From Paenarthrobacter sp. JL.01a (GTDB lineage: Bacteria > Actinomycetota > Actinomycetes > Actinomycetales > Micrococcaceae): a stretch of DNA of 64,000 bases. The stretch is from assembly GCF_025452095.1 (NCBI RefSeq), contig NZ_CP104877.1:1612001-1676000 (forward strand), given 5' to 3'. Within the stretch, counting starts at the first letter, position 1; every line of letters starts with the position of its first letter. The position numbers were made by a program, and so were the translations under genes. The notes beneath the pieces are model-generated. The model ran no database searches and was not told the DNA's origin. It saw only the letters and a program-made list of their open reading frames with translations. Shown piece by piece: positions 18,346 through 28,341 of the stretch.

Positions 18346-19449
18346 CTATCCCGCGCTCGTTGACTTTGGCGGTGCAGAAGCAGTACCTGGGGTGGGCAGT
18401 GCAGGCAACTGCCCGGCGTCGAACGTTATCCCGGGCAAGGCCGGGAGGGCGGCGCCCCAGGCGACGCTCCTGCGGGTCGCGGCAAGCAGGCCATCCAACG
18501 CCCAGGCGCGGGTTTCTCCGGTGGACAAGGCGACAAGGTCCGCGAAGCCCGGCAAAGAAGACGCTTCGAGCGCACCCAAGGCGGCGGCGGGGTCCTTGGC
18601 GAACAGCTCCGGCAGCTGGTATCCGGCCGATGCCGGGGGAACGTCGCCGCAGTTGGCGCGCGTCAAGGCCTCGGCCTGCCTGAGCAGGAGGGCATGAACT
18701 TGCGAGTCCTTGGCGGCCTGGGTGGCGGCGCCGGCGTCCAGCCTTTTCTGGGCTACCTGGTAGGCATAGACGGCTTCCTGCTGCGAGCGGACCACTGCGG
18801 CGAGGGCAGAATCTGTGGTGGCCGACAACGGTTTTGGAGTCGGGCTTACGGACGGGCAGGCGGCCGCTGTCGGCGTGGCCGCCGGTACAGTCGTTGACGC
18901 CTCGGCCTTTGCAGCGGATGAAGAATCCACAGGCAAGGGCAACTGCCAGGCCGCGGCCAGCGATTCGGAGTGGATCAGTTGGGCAGTGCCGACGGCGGCG
19001 AGCAGGCGGGCGATTCCGCCGTCGGCCTCCCGCGCGTCCGCCAGGCGCTTCGTTCCGCTCGCGGAGAGTTGCTCCAGCAGGGAAGCACGCGTCGCCGCTG
19101 CGGGGCCGGGCGTGATGGTGGACGCAGGGGCGGAGCTGATGGCGGTATCTCCGGGAGCCATGAGGGCCCGTGCCTGCGTTGTCAGCAAAGTCACAACACG
19201 GGCAAGGGCAGGGGTTTTGGCTTCCGGAGCTTCGGCGCTGGACAGAGCTCCAGCCGATTCCAGCAACCGCACCGCATCGGAGGAGGCCTCGGTGCGGGCG
19301 GATTCGGAGAAGGAAACGGGCGCAGGAGTCCCGGAATCGCGCGGAACCAGCACCATTCCGGTGCCCGCAACCAGCAGGGCCACCACGGCAACCAGCAAAA
19401 CCCGGCCCCAGTCCGGTGTGCGTCGTTTTTCGCTTGTTTGCCCGTTCAC
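18346..19449 (-). CDS. DUF4439 (ferritin-like) domain protein, membrane anchored
   Basis: A ~367-residue protein: one membrane segment at ~17-35 (VLLVAVVALLVAGTGMVLV), a long Ala/Ser/Pro-rich low-complexity middle, and a C-terminal ~140-residue helical domain (ALAAVVRSQQEAVYAYQVAQKRL...LRQAEALTRANC) that matches DUF4439, a ferritin-like bundle of unknown function. The start is uncertain: I use GTG 19449; GTG 19524 would also be in frame. It is divergent from rimP, a placement seen in related actinobacteria. The pairing with a VIT-type metal transporter is suggestive but unproven. Confidence 0.75.
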   Translation of the reverse strand: MNGQTSEKRRTPDWGRVLLVAVVALLVAGTGMVLVPRDSGTPAPVSFSESARTEASSDAVRLLESAGALSSAEAPEAKTPALARVVTLLTTQARALMAPGDTAISSAPASTITPGPAAATRASLLEQLSASGTKRLADAREADGGIARLLAAVGTAQLIHSESLAAAWQLPLPVDSSSAAKAEASTTVPAATPTAAACPSVSPTPKPLSATTDSALAAVVRSQQEAVYAYQVAQKRLDAGAATQAAKDSQVHALLLRQAEALTRANCGDVPPASAGYQLPELFAKDPAAALGALEASSLPGFADLVALSTGETRAWALDGLLAATRRSVAWGAALPALPGITFDAGQLPALPTPGTASAPPKSTSAG

Positions 19450-19554
19450 AACACACCATGGTGTCACGTGGGCGGGCGACTCAGTGCACCATGTCGCGCG
19501 GAAAATCGTTAGGCTAGTAGTCACAACAACATCTATCGGGAGGCGGCGGGCAAC

Positions 19555-20166
19555 GTGAGTGACTCGGAAGCCACGACTTCAACAGACCGTTCTGAATCGA
19601 ACTCAACGGCCACCATCCACAACCCGGAAGAGAGCAGGCTTAAAGCGCTGCTCGAACCGGCGGTCCTTGCCAGCAGGCTCTACCTCGAGGATGTTTCCAT
19701 CCACGTTGCCGGATCACACCGCACCGTCCACGTCGTCGTGGACCTTCCGCAGGAGGAAACCGGCGGCGTCAGTCTTGATGCCATCGCCGATGTCTCCCGC
19801 GGACTGTCGGATATCCTTGACAACGATCCCCACGACGACGGCCGTCCCTACGACCTTGAGGTTTCCTCCCCGGGCGTTGGACGTCCCCTGACCGAACCCC
19901 GCCACTGGCACCGTGCCCGCGGCCGCATGGTCAGGGTCAACGTCATCCAGGGCGAGAACGTGCTGGGCCGCATCACGTCCGTCGGTGAGACCGATGTGAC
20001 GCTGATCCCCGAGCACGAAGTCAAGAAGGGCATGAAGCCCAAGCAAGGTGACCCCATCACTATTCCTTTCGACAGGATCCGCCAAGGAAAAGTCGAGATT
20101 GAATTCAGCCACCTCCATGAGGCTGCGCTGGAAGACGAGCACAACGGACCTTCCGAGGAGGCCTAA
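19555..20166 (+). CDS. rimP: Ribosome maturation factor RimP
   Basis: A 203-residue factor for 30S subunit assembly. The N-terminal domain has the [22 protein letters not shown] block and the conserved [20 protein letters not shown] motif (~100-118), followed by an SH3-like C-terminal domain ([12 protein letters not shown]). It starts at GTG after a GGGAGG box. It heads the rimP-nusA-ylxR-infB-rbfA translation operon; its TAATG stop overlaps the nusA start by one base. Confidence 0.95.
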   Translation: MSDSEATTSTDRSESNSTATIHNPEESRLKALLEPAVLASRLYLEDVSIHVAGSHRTVHVVVDLPQEETGGVSLDAIADVSRGLSDILDNDPHDDGRPYDLEVSSPGVGRPLTEPRHWHRARGRMVRVNVIQGENVLGRITSVGETDVTLIPEHEVKKGMKPKQGDPITIPFDRIRQGKVEIEFSHLHEAALEDEHNGPSEEA

Positions 20167-21146
20167 TGGATATTGACATGAGCGCACTGAGACTCCTGGA
20201 GCGTGAGCGTGAAATCCCGCTGGATCTCCTGATTCCCACCATCGAACAAGCGCTGCTGGTGGCATACCACAAGACGCCGGGCGCCTTCGAAAAGGCCCGT
20301 GCGGAACTGGACCGCAAGAGCGGACACGTGACCATCTGGGCCACGGAAATCGACGACGACGGCGAGGCCATCGGCGAGTTCGAAGACACCCCGGCCGGCT
20401 TCGGCCGCATCGCGGCCAGCACCGCACGCCAGATCATCCTCCAACGCCTGCGCGACGTTGAGGACGACAACGTGCTGGGCGAGTTCAAGGGCCGTGAAGG
20501 CGAACTCGTGGCAGGAATGATCCAGCAGGGCAACAACCCGCACATGATCCAGGTCAACCTGGGGGCCATCGAAGCGCTGCTTCCCCCGCCCGAGCAGGTT
20601 CCCGGCGAGAAGTACCTGCACGGAAGCCGCCTGCGGGCCTTCGTTGTGGACGTCCACCGCGGCGCCAAGGGTCCATCCATCACCCTGTCCCGCTCGCACC
20701 CCGGCCTGGTCCGGAAGCTCTTCGAAATGGAAGTTCCGGAGATCGCGGACCGCTCCGTGGAGATTGTGGCGCTGGCCCGCGAGGCCGGTCACCGTACCAA
20801 GATCGCGGTGAAGGCCAACATCCCGGGCGTCAATGCCAAGGGTGCCTGCATCGGTGAAATGGGTTCGCGCGTCCGCGCTGTCATGACTGAACTGAACGAC
20901 GAAAAGATCGACATCGTCGACTTCAGCGAGGACCCCGCGACCTTCATCGCGAACTCGTTGTCGCCGTCGAGGGTGAATTCGGTCACAATCACGGATGAGG
21001 CTACCCGTTCTGCACGCGTCGTGGTCCCTGACTACCAGCTTTCGCTTGCGATCGGCAAAGAGGGCCAGAACGCCCGGCTTGCGGCCAAGCTGACGGGATG
21101 GCGCATCGATATCGTTTCGGACGCCGCGCCAGCCAAGTCTGAATAG
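20166..21146 (+). CDS. nusA: Transcription termination/antitermination factor NusA
   Basis: A 326-residue RNA polymerase-binding factor. Order of domains: N-terminal polymerase-binding part (1-~105, [12 protein letters not shown]), S1 RNA-binding domain (~108-180, ending in [16 protein letters not shown]), KH1 (~185-255, [20 protein letters not shown] in part) and KH2 (~260-320, [20 protein letters not shown]). The length is standard for actinobacterial NusA, which lacks the extra acidic repeats of E. coli. Second gene of the operon. Confidence 0.96.
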   Translation: MDIDMSALRLLEREREIPLDLLIPTIEQALLVAYHKTPGAFEKARAELDRKSGHVTIWATEIDDDGEAIGEFEDTPAGFGRIAASTARQIILQRLRDVEDDNVLGEFKGREGELVAGMIQQGNNPHMIQVNLGAIEALLPPPEQVPGEKYLHGSRLRAFVVDVHRGAKGPSITLSRSHPGLVRKLFEMEVPEIADRSVEIVALAREAGHRTKIAVKANIPGVNAKGACIGEMGSRVRAVMTELNDEKIDIVDFSEDPATFIANSLSPSRVNSVTITDEATRSARVVVPDYQLSLAIGKEGQNARLAAKLTGWRIDIVSDAAPAKSE

Positions 21147-21340
21147 TGGGGAGCGGGGCGGCCCCGGCCGCCCGTTCCACGCCACGCTCCCGGCGCCCCT
21201 GGTTTCAGGACTCAGGGGCCGGGGGGCTAGAATGGATGGAACCGGGCTTACGTCCGGTATCCATGTGTTTTGGTGTGCCACGGCTGAATTGACCAGCCTG
21301 GACGCCGGGCGACAGTAGCGTAAGGCAGGTTGGACACGTC

Positions 21341-21682
21341 GTGGCTGAACTGCTTGAACGCGTCCAAGGGCCTGTTCGCACGTGCATTGGATGCCGGAAG
21401 CAAGGCTCCCGGTCCGAGCTTGTCCGGCTGGTCGCCCAAGGCGGCGGTTCATCCGCCGTCCTCGTCGATGTTCGACGCCGGATGACCGGCAGGGGTGCGT
21501 GGCTGCACCCCAGCGAGAAGTGCTTGGCATTGGCGATCAAGCGTCGCGCGTTCGGAAGGGCCCTTGCGGGCGCTACCGAAACGGGCGCCGTCGAACGCTA
21601 CCTGATGCCGGGTTCGCCACTTGTGGATGCCGCGGCACCCACAGGAAAACCGTCCAAACCTGAAAGCGGGTCAGAAAACTGA
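21341..21682 (+). CDS. ylxR: YlxR family RNA-binding protein (DUF448)
   Basis: A 113-residue protein with the diagnostic GPVRTCIGCRKQGSRSELVR motif near the N-terminus and GRGAWLHPSEKCLALA in the middle. YlxR proteins bind nucleic acid or RNase P components and are nearly always found between nusA and infB, as here. The start is a GTG. A 194-bp gap after nusA holds no gene I can support; I see there only GC-rich sequence, including CGGCCCCGGCCGCCCG just after the nusA stop. Confidence 0.92.
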   Translation: MAELLERVQGPVRTCIGCRKQGSRSELVRLVAQGGGSSAVLVDVRRRMTGRGAWLHPSEKCLALAIKRRAFGRALAGATETGAVERYLMPGSPLVDAAAPTGKPSKPESGSEN

Positions 21683-21834
21683 TGGAAACCCGATGAGTTC
21701 CCAGCGATGAGTGCGTAACGATGACAACTTTGTTGCGCTCTGCAATGGGCCTTTCATGCGCGCAAGCGGCGAAGGCCCGCAGTAAGAAGTAGACGGTTCG
21801 TGCCTGGCTCGGTGCGGACCGAGACAGGAGAAAT

Positions 21835-24684
21835 GTGGCCAAGGTCCGCGTACATGAGCTCGCCAAAGAGCTCGGTATTACTTCCAAAGATGCAGTGACC
21901 AAACTGCAGGAATTGGGCGAATTCGTTCGCTCCGCCTCTTCCACCATTGAGGCCCCCGTCGTGAAGAAGCTTCGCGACGCCTACCCGGGTGCCGGCGCTG
22001 CCAAGTCTGCCGCCCCCGCAGCCGCTCCTGCGGCTAACCGTCCCGTATCCCGTCCGGCTGCTCCGGCTCCGGGCCCTGCGACGCCGAAGGCCCCGGCCCC
22101 GGCGCCTGCAGCTCCCGCTGCGGCAGCTCCGGCCCCCTCGGCTCCGGCAGCACCTGCTGCTCCGGCCGCATCCACCCCGGTTTCGGCCAAGCCCGGTGCA
22201 CGTCCTGCTCCCAAGGCAGAGACTCCTTCCCCGGCACGCCAAGGCGGCCAGGCCCCGCGTCCGGGCGGTCCCCGTCCCGGCAACAACCCGTTCGCTACGT
22301 CGCAGGGCATGCCCCGCGGCCGTGGTGGCGATGGCGACCGTCCGCCGCGTCCGGGCAACAACCCGTTCGCACCGTCCCAGGGCATGCCCCGTGGCGAACG
22401 CCGCAATGATGGCGAACGTCCCGGTGGTCCCCGCCCCGCGGCCGGCACCGGTGGTCCCCGTCCCGCAGCAGGAACCGGTGGTCCCCGTCCGGGTGCCCCG
22501 CGTCCTGGCGCACCCCGCCCGGGCGCTCCGCGTCCTGCCGGTGGTCCCGGCGGCGGAAACCGTCCGACTCCGGGCATGATGCCCAACCGCACTGAGCGTC
22601 CGGCTCCGGGTGGCGCTGGTCGTCCCGGCGGCGCAGGCCGTCCAGGTGGCGGACCGGGTCGTCCCGGTGGCGCTCCAGGTTCAGGCACGGGTGGCGGAGC
22701 TCCCGCCGGCGGTGGCTTTGGCAAGGGCGGCCGCGGCCGCGGTGGCACTCAGGGTGCCTTCGGCAAGGGCGGCGCCGGTCGTGGCAAGCAGCGCAAGTCG
22801 AAGCGTGCCAAGCGCCAGGAACTGGAGCAGATGAGTGCTCCGTCGCTGGGCGGCGTATCAGTACCCCGCGGTGACGGCGAGACCATCATCCGCCTGCGTC
22901 GCGGCTCGTCCATCACGGACTTCGCCGAGAAGATCGATGCGAACCCCGCATCGCTGGTGACCGTTCTGTTCCACCTTGGTGAGATGGCAACGGCAACCCA
23001 GTCGCTGGATGAAGACACCTTTGCCCTGCTTGGTGCCGAACTTGGCTACAAGCTTCAGGTTGTTTCGCCCGAAGACGAGGAGCGCGAGCTCCTGGACCAG
23101 TTCGACATCAACATCCAGGACGAACTCGACGCCGAAGGCGACGACGTCCTCGAGCCGCGTCCGCCGGTTGTCACCGTCATGGGTCACGTTGACCACGGTA
23201 AGACCCGCCTGCTTGACGCCATCCGCAACTCCAACGTTGTGGCCGGCGAGCACGGTGGCATCACCCAGCACATCGGTGCTTACCAGATCAGCCACATCCA
23301 CGAGGGCCAGGCCCGCGACATCACCTTCATCGACACCCCCGGTCACGAGGCCTTCACGGCCATGCGTGCCCGTGGTGCGAAGGTGACCGACATCGCGATC
23401 CTGGTTGTCGCAGCCGACGACGGCGTCATGCCGCAGACGGTTGAAGCACTCAACCACGCGCAGGCAGCCAATGTGCCGATTGTCGTCGCCGTGAACAAGA
23501 TCGACAAGGAAGGCGCCAACCCGGACAAGGTCAAGGGCCAGCTCACCGAGTACGGCCTGGTTCCCGAAGAATACGGTGGCGACACCATGTTCGTTGAGGT
23601 TTCCGCACGCCAGAACCTCAACATCGATGAACTGATCGACGCCGTCCTGCTGACCGCAGACGCCGCCTTGGATCTGCGCGCCAACCCGGACAAGGACGCT
23701 CGAGGCATTGCCATCGAAGCGAACCTGGACAAGGGCCGCGGTTCCGTGGCCACCGTCCTGGTGCAGTCGGGTACTTTGGCTGTTGGTGACACGATCGTTG
23801 CCGGCACGGCTCACGGCCGCGTCCGCGCAATGTTCGACGAGAACGGCGAGGCACTGGATGTCGCGCTGCCGTCCCGTCCGGTCCAGGTGCTCGGTTTGTC
23901 CAACGTGCCGCGTGCAGGTGACACCTTCCTGGTGACCCCGGACGAGCGTACGGCCCGCCAGATCGCCGAGAAGCGTGAAGCGGCAGACCGCAACGCCGCC
24001 CTGGCCAAGCGCCGCAAGCGCATCAGCCTGGAAGACTTCGACCAGGCAGTTGCCGAAGGCAAGATCGACACCCTCAACCTCATCCTCAAGGGTGACGTGT
24101 CCGGTGCCGTGGAAGCCCTCGAAGACGCCTTGCTCAAGATCGACGTCGGAGACGACGACGTTCAGCTCCGGGTCATCCACCGCGGTGTTGGTGCCATCAC
24201 GCAGAACGACGTCAACCTGGCAACGGTGGACAACGCCATCATCATCGGCTTCAACGTCAAGCCGGCTGAGCGCGTGGCTGAACTGGCTGACCGTGAAGGC
24301 GTGGACATGCGCTTCTACTCGGTCATCTACGCGGCCATCGATGACATTGAGATGGCTCTCAAGGGCATGCTCAAGCCTGAATACGAGGAAGTCCAGCTCG
24401 GTACTGCCGAGGTCCGCGAAGTCTTCCGTTCTTCCAAGTTCGGTAACATCGCAGGCTCGATAGTCCGCTCGGGCATCATCCGCCGCAACACCAAGGCCCG
24501 TGTCAGCCGCGACGGCAAGGTCATCGGTGACAACCTCACCGTTGAGACGCTCAAGCGCTTCAAGGATGACGCCACCGAAGTCCGTACCGACTTCGAGTGT
24601 GGTATCGGTCTTGGCTCCTTCAATGACATCAGCGAAGGCGACATCATCGAGACCTTCGAGATGCGCGAAAAGCCGCGCGTCTAG
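21835..24684 (+). CDS. infB: Translation initiation factor IF-2
   Basis: A 949-residue GTPase that delivers initiator tRNA to the ribosome. An N-terminal helix domain ([19 protein letters not shown]) is followed by ~290 residues of low-complexity Ala/Pro then Gly/Pro/Arg repeats ([14 protein letters not shown]). The G domain has G1 GHVDHGKT (~450), G3 DTPGHEAF (~499) and G4 NKID (~552); domains II-IV follow. The long N-terminus is usual in actinobacteria. GTG start. 152 bp separate it from ylxR, with no gene seen. Confidence 0.97.
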   Translation: MAKVRVHELAKELGITSKDAVTKLQELGEFVRSASSTIEAPVVKKLRDAYPGAGAAKSAAPAAAPAANRPVSRPAAPAPGPATPKAPAPAPAAPAAAAPAPSAPAAPAAPAASTPVSAKPGARPAPKAETPSPARQGGQAPRPGGPRPGNNPFATSQGMPRGRGGDGDRPPRPGNNPFAPSQGMPRGERRNDGERPGGPRPAAGTGGPRPAAGTGGPRPGAPRPGAPRPGAPRPAGGPGGGNRPTPGMMPNRTERPAPGGAGRPGGAGRPGGGPGRPGGAPGSGTGGGAPAGGGFGKGGRGRGGTQGAFGKGGAGRGKQRKSKRAKRQELEQMSAPSLGGVSVPRGDGETIIRLRRGSSITDFAEKIDANPASLVTVLFHLGEMATATQSLDEDTFALLGAELGYKLQVVSPEDEERELLDQFDINIQDELDAEGDDVLEPRPPVVTVMGHVDHGKTRLLDAIRNSNVVAGEHGGITQHIGAYQISHIHEGQARDITFIDTPGHEAFTAMRARGAKVTDIAILVVAADDGVMPQTVEALNHAQAANVPIVVAVNKIDKEGANPDKVKGQLTEYGLVPEEYGGDTMFVEVSARQNLNIDELIDAVLLTADAALDLRANPDKDARGIAIEANLDKGRGSVATVLVQSGTLAVGDTIVAGTAHGRVRAMFDENGEALDVALPSRPVQVLGLSNVPRAGDTFLVTPDERTARQIAEKREAADRNAALAKRRKRISLEDFDQAVAEGKIDTLNLILKGDVSGAVEALEDALLKIDVGDDDVQLRVIHRGVGAITQNDVNLATVDNAIIIGFNVKPAERVAELADREGVDMRFYSVIYAAIDDIEMALKGMLKPEYEEVQLGTAEVREVFRSSKFGNIAGSIVRSGIIRRNTKARVSRDGKVIGDNLTVETLKRFKDDATEVRTDFECGIGLGSFNDISEGDIIETFEMREKPRV

Positions 24685-24693
24685 GTTCCGCAG

Positions 24694-24731
24694 GGAACGG
24701 GTCCGTCGGGTAAACCCGGCGGGCCCGTTCC
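24694..24731 (+). terminator. Hairpin between infB and rbfA
   Basis: Arms 24694-24710 and 24715-24731 make a 17-bp stem with two G-T wobbles and a TAAA loop. The stem is very GC-rich, but the U-run after it is poor (GTTTCTACTTT some bases later). It could terminate or attenuate between infB and rbfA, lowering rbfA expression. Confidence 0.55.
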
Positions 24732-24761
24732 GTCCCCGTTTCTACTTTCCAGGAGGAAGTC

Positions 24762-25229
24762 ATGGCTGATCCCGCACGCGCTGCCAAACTGGCACAGCGG
24801 ATCAAGGTCGTCGTCGCCGAGGCCCTCGGGCGCCGGGTCAAGGATCCGCGCGTCGAGTCCATCACGATCACTGACGCCCGCGTCACCAACGACCTTCAGC
24901 ACGCCACCATCTACTACACGGTGTTTGGTGACGAGGTTGCCCACTCCGATGCCGCGAAGGCGCTGGAGAAGGCAAAGGGCGTTCTGCGCCAGGAAGTTGG
25001 CCGCAACATCACGGTCCGTCTTACCCCCACCCTCGAATTCGTGGCCGACCAGATCCCGGTCAATGCCTCCAACCTCGAGGAACTGTTGCGCGAAGCCAAG
25101 CGTCGCGACGCAGAGGTAGCCGCATTGGCTGCCGGCGCCAAGCACGCAGGCGACGCCGATCCGTACAAGGGCGATGAGCCGGACGACGTCGACGAAGAAG
25201 ACTTCGACGACGAGGATGCCGCCCGCTAA
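24762..25229 (+). CDS. rbfA: 30S ribosome-binding factor RbfA
   Basis: A 155-residue cold-shock and 30S maturation factor with a single KH-like domain in residues ~1-110 (RIKVVVAEALGRRVKDPR, ITITDARVTNDLQHATIYYT, LRQEVGRNITVRLTPTLEF). The C-terminus is an acidic tail rich in Asp and Glu (DDVDEEDFDDED), common in actinobacteria. AGGAGG box before the ATG. It ends the nusA-infB operon; a long palindrome follows. Confidence 0.95.
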   Translation: MADPARAAKLAQRIKVVVAEALGRRVKDPRVESITITDARVTNDLQHATIYYTVFGDEVAHSDAAKALEKAKGVLRQEVGRNITVRLTPTLEFVADQIPVNASNLEELLREAKRRDAEVAALAAGAKHAGDADPYKGDEPDDVDEEDFDDEDAAR

Positions 25230-25235
25230 CCCCCT

Positions 25236-25300
25236 CGAGTTTTTGTACAGCTAATGCCCCTAAGACTGTGTTTTAGGGGCATTAGCTGTACAAAAACTCG
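25236..25300. repeat. Long intergenic palindrome (31-bp stem, 3-nt loop)
   Basis: Arms 25236-25263 and 25273-25300 are perfect 28-nt inverted copies; three more pairs (one wobble) extend the stem to 31 bp around a TGT loop. The outer arm reads CGAGTTTTTGTACAGC. No U-run follows on either strand because the T-run lies inside the arm. It ends 13 bp before the deaminase ATG and starts 6 bp after the rbfA stop. It may be a terminator or a dispersed palindromic element. Confidence 0.8.
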
Positions 25301-25313
25301 TTAGGATCGGAGC

Positions 25314-25796
25314 ATGTCGGCGCACAGTGCTCACCAGCGTGATGAATACCTGAACCGGGCCATAGAGCTGGCCGTCCAGAACGTTGCCGACGGCGGCGGA
25401 CCATTCGGCGCCATTGTGGTCACCCCGGACGGAACCGCCCATGAGGGGGTCAACCGGGTAACCAGGGACCACGATCCCACGGCCCACGCCGAGGTAGTGG
25501 CAATCCGCCGGGCCGCCGCGGCCACCAGGAAGTTCGACCTCTCGGGTTCGGTGCTCTACACCAGCTGCGAACCCTGTCCGCTCTGCCTCTCGGCCACGCT
25601 GTGGGCCAGGATCGGGCACGTCTACTTCGCGGCTGACAGGCACGGAGCGGCGCGGGCAGGCTTTGATGATGAACTGTTCTACGAGTACTTCGGCGGATCC
25701 AGGCCAGGGCTTCTGCCCGTGGAACACTTCGAGATCCCTGCCGCGGACCAGCCCTTCGAAGCATGGCGGAACCACGTCCGACGCACTGCCTATTAG
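25314..25796 (+). CDS. Nucleoside/guanine deaminase family protein
   Basis: A 160-residue zinc deaminase of the CDA superfamily. The zinc and proton-transfer motif is H58-A-E60 (TAHAEVVAIR); the second zinc motif is PCPLC with Cys88 and Cys91. The overall pattern (GGGPFGAIVV at ~27-36, C-terminal FYEYF and PFEAW) is closer to small bacterial guanine deaminases (GuaD of Bacillus) than to TadA. Guanine deamination to xanthine is therefore the likely reaction, but related pterin, creatinine or adenosine deaminases cannot be excluded. It is flanked by the palindrome and a convergent aminotransferase (4-nt overlap). Confidence 0.85.
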   Translation: MSAHSAHQRDEYLNRAIELAVQNVADGGGPFGAIVVTPDGTAHEGVNRVTRDHDPTAHAEVVAIRRAAAATRKFDLSGSVLYTSCEPCPLCLSATLWARIGHVYFAADRHGAARAGFDDELFYEYFGGSRPGLLPVEHFEIPAADQPFEAWRNHVRRTAY

Positions 25797-26977
25797 GGCT
25801 GTCCGTTCCAGGACGTGCCGGAGCCGGGCCGCGCAGGAAGGCGGCTGACGCCCTCGAGCAGTTCCTCCTGGCCACCGCACAGCGCAATCCGGATCCAGCC
25901 CTCACCGATCGACCCGAAGGCCGTCCCGGGTGCGAACGACACACCTGAATCCGCGAGGAACTTGCGCACCCAGGTGCGGACATCGCCGTCGCTCACGTGT
26001 GAAACGTCGGCCCACAGGTAGAAGGCACCCTGCGCACCCAGGTAGGGGATGTTCTTCTCCACCAGCACGGCCGAGGCTGCGTCGCGGTTGCTCCGGTAGT
26101 GCTCGCGGGCGGTGGAAACATACTCCTGCGGCCCGGTCAGCGCCGCCAAGGCCGCGTACTGCGACGGCGAGGCCACGCAGGAGACGATCGACTCCATGAC
26201 GTTGTTCATCTTCTGCTCCAACCCCGGCGGGCAGACCAGCGCACCGATACGCAGTCCGGTCAGGCCGTACGTTTTGGAGAGGGTCAGTGAAGCGAACACC
26301 CTGGCCTCGCCGGGTTTGGCGCTGTCAAAACGGACCGGGCTGACGTGCGGGACGTCGAAGGTAAAGGCTTCATAGCACTCGTCGGAGATGATCCACAGAT
26401 CGTGCTTGGCGGCAAGGGCAACCAGCTGCCGGGTGGTCTCCTCGCTGATGACCGCGCCCAGCGGATTGGACGGAGAGTTCAGCATCAACACTTTGGTCCG
26501 GGGCGTGATGAGGGCTTCAATGTCCTCGATGTGCGGCTGGAAGTCGTTGTGCGGGTACAGCGGATACTGCACGGGAACTGCGTGCAGCAGCCGGGTTGTC
26601 ATGGCGAATGTGGGGTATCCGGGGTTGGGGATGAGGATTTGGTCGCCGGGGGACAGCAGCAGGCTCATGGCGAAATGCAGTCCTTGTTGCGCGCCGTCCA
26701 CTACGTAGACCCGGTCGGCGCCGATGTCCACACCTTGCTGTTCCCGGAACCGAGCGGCAAAGGCTTCACGAAGGGCAGGAATCCCCGCATTGGGTGTGTA
26801 GTTGGTCTCATCCCGGTCCAGGCATGCAATCCCGGCATCCAGGACGTGGCGGGGCAGTGCGAACCCTGGCTCGCCAATGCTGAGGACGATGGCCCCGGGG
26901 GTTGCCCAGGCGGCTTCTGTGATTTCGCGGATCTGGTTCACGGGGACGTCGCGGACGTGCGCGGCAAGCTCAGGCAT
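25793..26977 (-). CDS. PLP-dependent class I/II aminotransferase
   Basis: A 394-residue fold-type I enzyme. Seen are the N-terminal GAIVLSIGEPGFALP, YTPNAGIPALREAFA, the cofactor motif LNSPSNPLGAVIS (~170), the aspartate loop IISDECYEAF (~200) and the lysine site LSKTYGLTGLRIG (~235). This is the AspC/AlaT-like group; the amino acid partner cannot be named. Start chosen at ATG 26977; the ATG at 26986 is possible, and a longer frame to 27160 would run into truB. Divergent from truB by 34 bp. Confidence 0.9.
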   Translation of the reverse strand: MPELAAHVRDVPVNQIREITEAAWATPGAIVLSIGEPGFALPRHVLDAGIACLDRDETNYTPNAGIPALREAFAARFREQQGVDIGADRVYVVDGAQQGLHFAMSLLLSPGDQILIPNPGYPTFAMTTRLLHAVPVQYPLYPHNDFQPHIEDIEALITPRTKVLMLNSPSNPLGAVISEETTRQLVALAAKHDLWIISDECYEAFTFDVPHVSPVRFDSAKPGEARVFASLTLSKTYGLTGLRIGALVCPPGLEQKMNNVMESIVSCVASPSQYAALAALTGPQEYVSTAREHYRSNRDAASAVLVEKNIPYLGAQGAFYLWADVSHVSDGDVRTWVRKFLADSGVSFAPGTAFGSIGEGWIRIALCGGQEELLEGVSRLPARPGSGTSWNGQP

Positions 26978-27011
26978 GGGAGCCATCCTAGCCACCCATA
27001 TACTGGTTAGC

Positions 27012-27965
27012 GTGCTTTCTGGACTGGTAATCGTTGACAAACCGCAGGGATGGACCAGCCATGATGTGGTTGGACGGATGCGGCGGCTGGCCGGCACCCG
27101 GAAAGTGGGGCATGCAGGCACCCTTGATCCCATGGCCACCGGGGTGCTGGTGATCGGCATTAATAAGGCAACACGGCTGCTGACCTACATTGTGGGCACG
27201 TCCAAGACCTACACGGCCACCATCAGGCTGGGCGAGACCACCATCACCGACGACGCCGAAGGCGAGGTCACGGAAGCCCGCAGCGCCGCGGTCGTCACCG
27301 ATGCCGCCATCGCCTCCGGCGTCGCCGCGCTGACCGGTCCCATCCAGCAGGTCCCCAGCAGCGTCAGCGCCATCAAGGTCAACGGCGAACGTTCCTACGC
27401 ACGTGTCCGCTCCGGGGAAGAGGTTAAACTCGCTGCCCGCCCGGTCACCATCCACCGTTTTGACGTCCATGCGATCAACAGGCCCGACGGCGGCAGAGTG
27501 GTCGACGTCGAAGTCACCGTCGAATGCTCCTCGGGAACGTACATCCGGGCCTTGGCCCGCGACCTCGGCAACGCCCTTGGCGTGGGTGGCCACCTCACGG
27601 CACTGCGACGCACCCAGGTCGGCCCGTATTCCATTGACCAGGCCAGGACCTTGGAGGAACTGGCAGAAGAGCTCGAAGTCCTGGACATGTCCCTGGCCGC
27701 ACGTGCCCTCATGCCCAACCGTGAGCTGAGCGAGGAAGAAACCACGGAGATCTCCTTCGGCCGCCGCATTGCCGCAGGTCCTGGAGCAGGCACTCCTGAC
27801 GCGGCCACGGCCGACAAACCCGCCGCGGCGTTCGCGCCGTCGGGGGAGCTGGTGGCACTGTTGGCAGACTCGGGCACCTTCGCCAAGCCGGTGCTGGTCT
27901 TTGCGCCGGGGACAGGCCCGGGAACGGGAACGGGCGCCGCTTCGGGAACGGGACAGGCGGAGTAG
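27012..27965 (+). CDS. truB: tRNA pseudouridine(55) synthase
   Basis: A 317-residue enzyme that makes pseudouridine 55 in the T-loop of tRNAs. The catalytic aspartate lies in GHAGTLDPMATGVL (~34-47), preceded by VDKPQGWTSHDVV; the Y/R-containing GERSYARVR segment and the CSSGTYIRALARDLG motif follow. The GTG at 27012 gives the standard N-terminus MLSGLVIVDKP; a longer reading would overlap the divergent aminotransferase. An unusual Ala/Gly/Pro/Thr-rich C-terminal tail (GPGTGTGAASGTG) is present. Next gene after 2 bp. Confidence 0.95.
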   Translation: MLSGLVIVDKPQGWTSHDVVGRMRRLAGTRKVGHAGTLDPMATGVLVIGINKATRLLTYIVGTSKTYTATIRLGETTITDDAEGEVTEARSAAVVTDAAIASGVAALTGPIQQVPSSVSAIKVNGERSYARVRSGEEVKLAARPVTIHRFDVHAINRPDGGRVVDVEVTVECSSGTYIRALARDLGNALGVGGHLTALRRTQVGPYSIDQARTLEELAEELEVLDMSLAARALMPNRELSEEETTEISFGRRIAAGPGAGTPDAATADKPAAAFAPSGELVALLADSGTFAKPVLVFAPGTGPGTGTGAASGTGQAE

Positions 27966-27967
27966 GC

Positions 27968-28321
27968 ATGGACGGGTATTTTTACGCACTCCTGATCGTC
28001 GGGCTGGTTTCGACCATCCTGTGCATCGTCGCCGGCTTGATGAAGAAGGCGCCCAACGATCCCACGATCTACTCCGTGCTGGCGGTCGAAGTGGTGCTGC
28101 TGGTGTATCTGGTGGGATCGATCGTCCGCGTTGCCTTGGGCGAGCAGATCGCAGGCGAGCCGTGGGAATTCTGGGGCTACATGCTGACCGCCCTCATCAT
28201 CCCCCTGGGGGCCGTGTACTGGGCAATCCTGGAACGAACACGCTGGAGCAATTTCGTCCTCGCAGCGGTGGGCGTAACGGTCCTTGTGATGGGTGCCCGC
28301 ATGAACCAGATCTGGTACTGA
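27968..28321 (+). CDS. Small membrane protein, function unknown
   Basis: A 117-residue protein with four predicted helices (about 6-24, 38-58, 72-86 and 95-110) and very short loops. It starts 2 bp after truB and is followed 20 bp later by another small membrane protein, suggesting a truB-(membrane pair)-ribF operon. I recognise no catalytic motif. A conserved-looking WEFWGY and the C-terminal MNQIWY are the only distinctive parts. Confidence 0.8.
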   Translation: MDGYFYALLIVGLVSTILCIVAGLMKKAPNDPTIYSVLAVEVVLLVYLVGSIVRVALGEQIAGEPWEFWGYMLTALIIPLGAVYWAILERTRWSNFVLAAVGVTVLVMGARMNQIWY

Positions 28322-28341
28322 CCTTGAAGGAAGAACACAAA

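Noticed and set aside
22441-22540. Tandem repeat suggestive of a CRISPR-like or satellite array
   Set aside because: These are in-frame GC-rich codon repeats (Pro-Arg-Pro-Gly-Ala) inside infB, with no spacers.
21981-22748. 255-codon Pro/Gly/Ala-rich minus-strand frame opposite infB
   Set aside because: Mirror of the repetitive IF-2 N-terminus; composition follows directly from those repeats.
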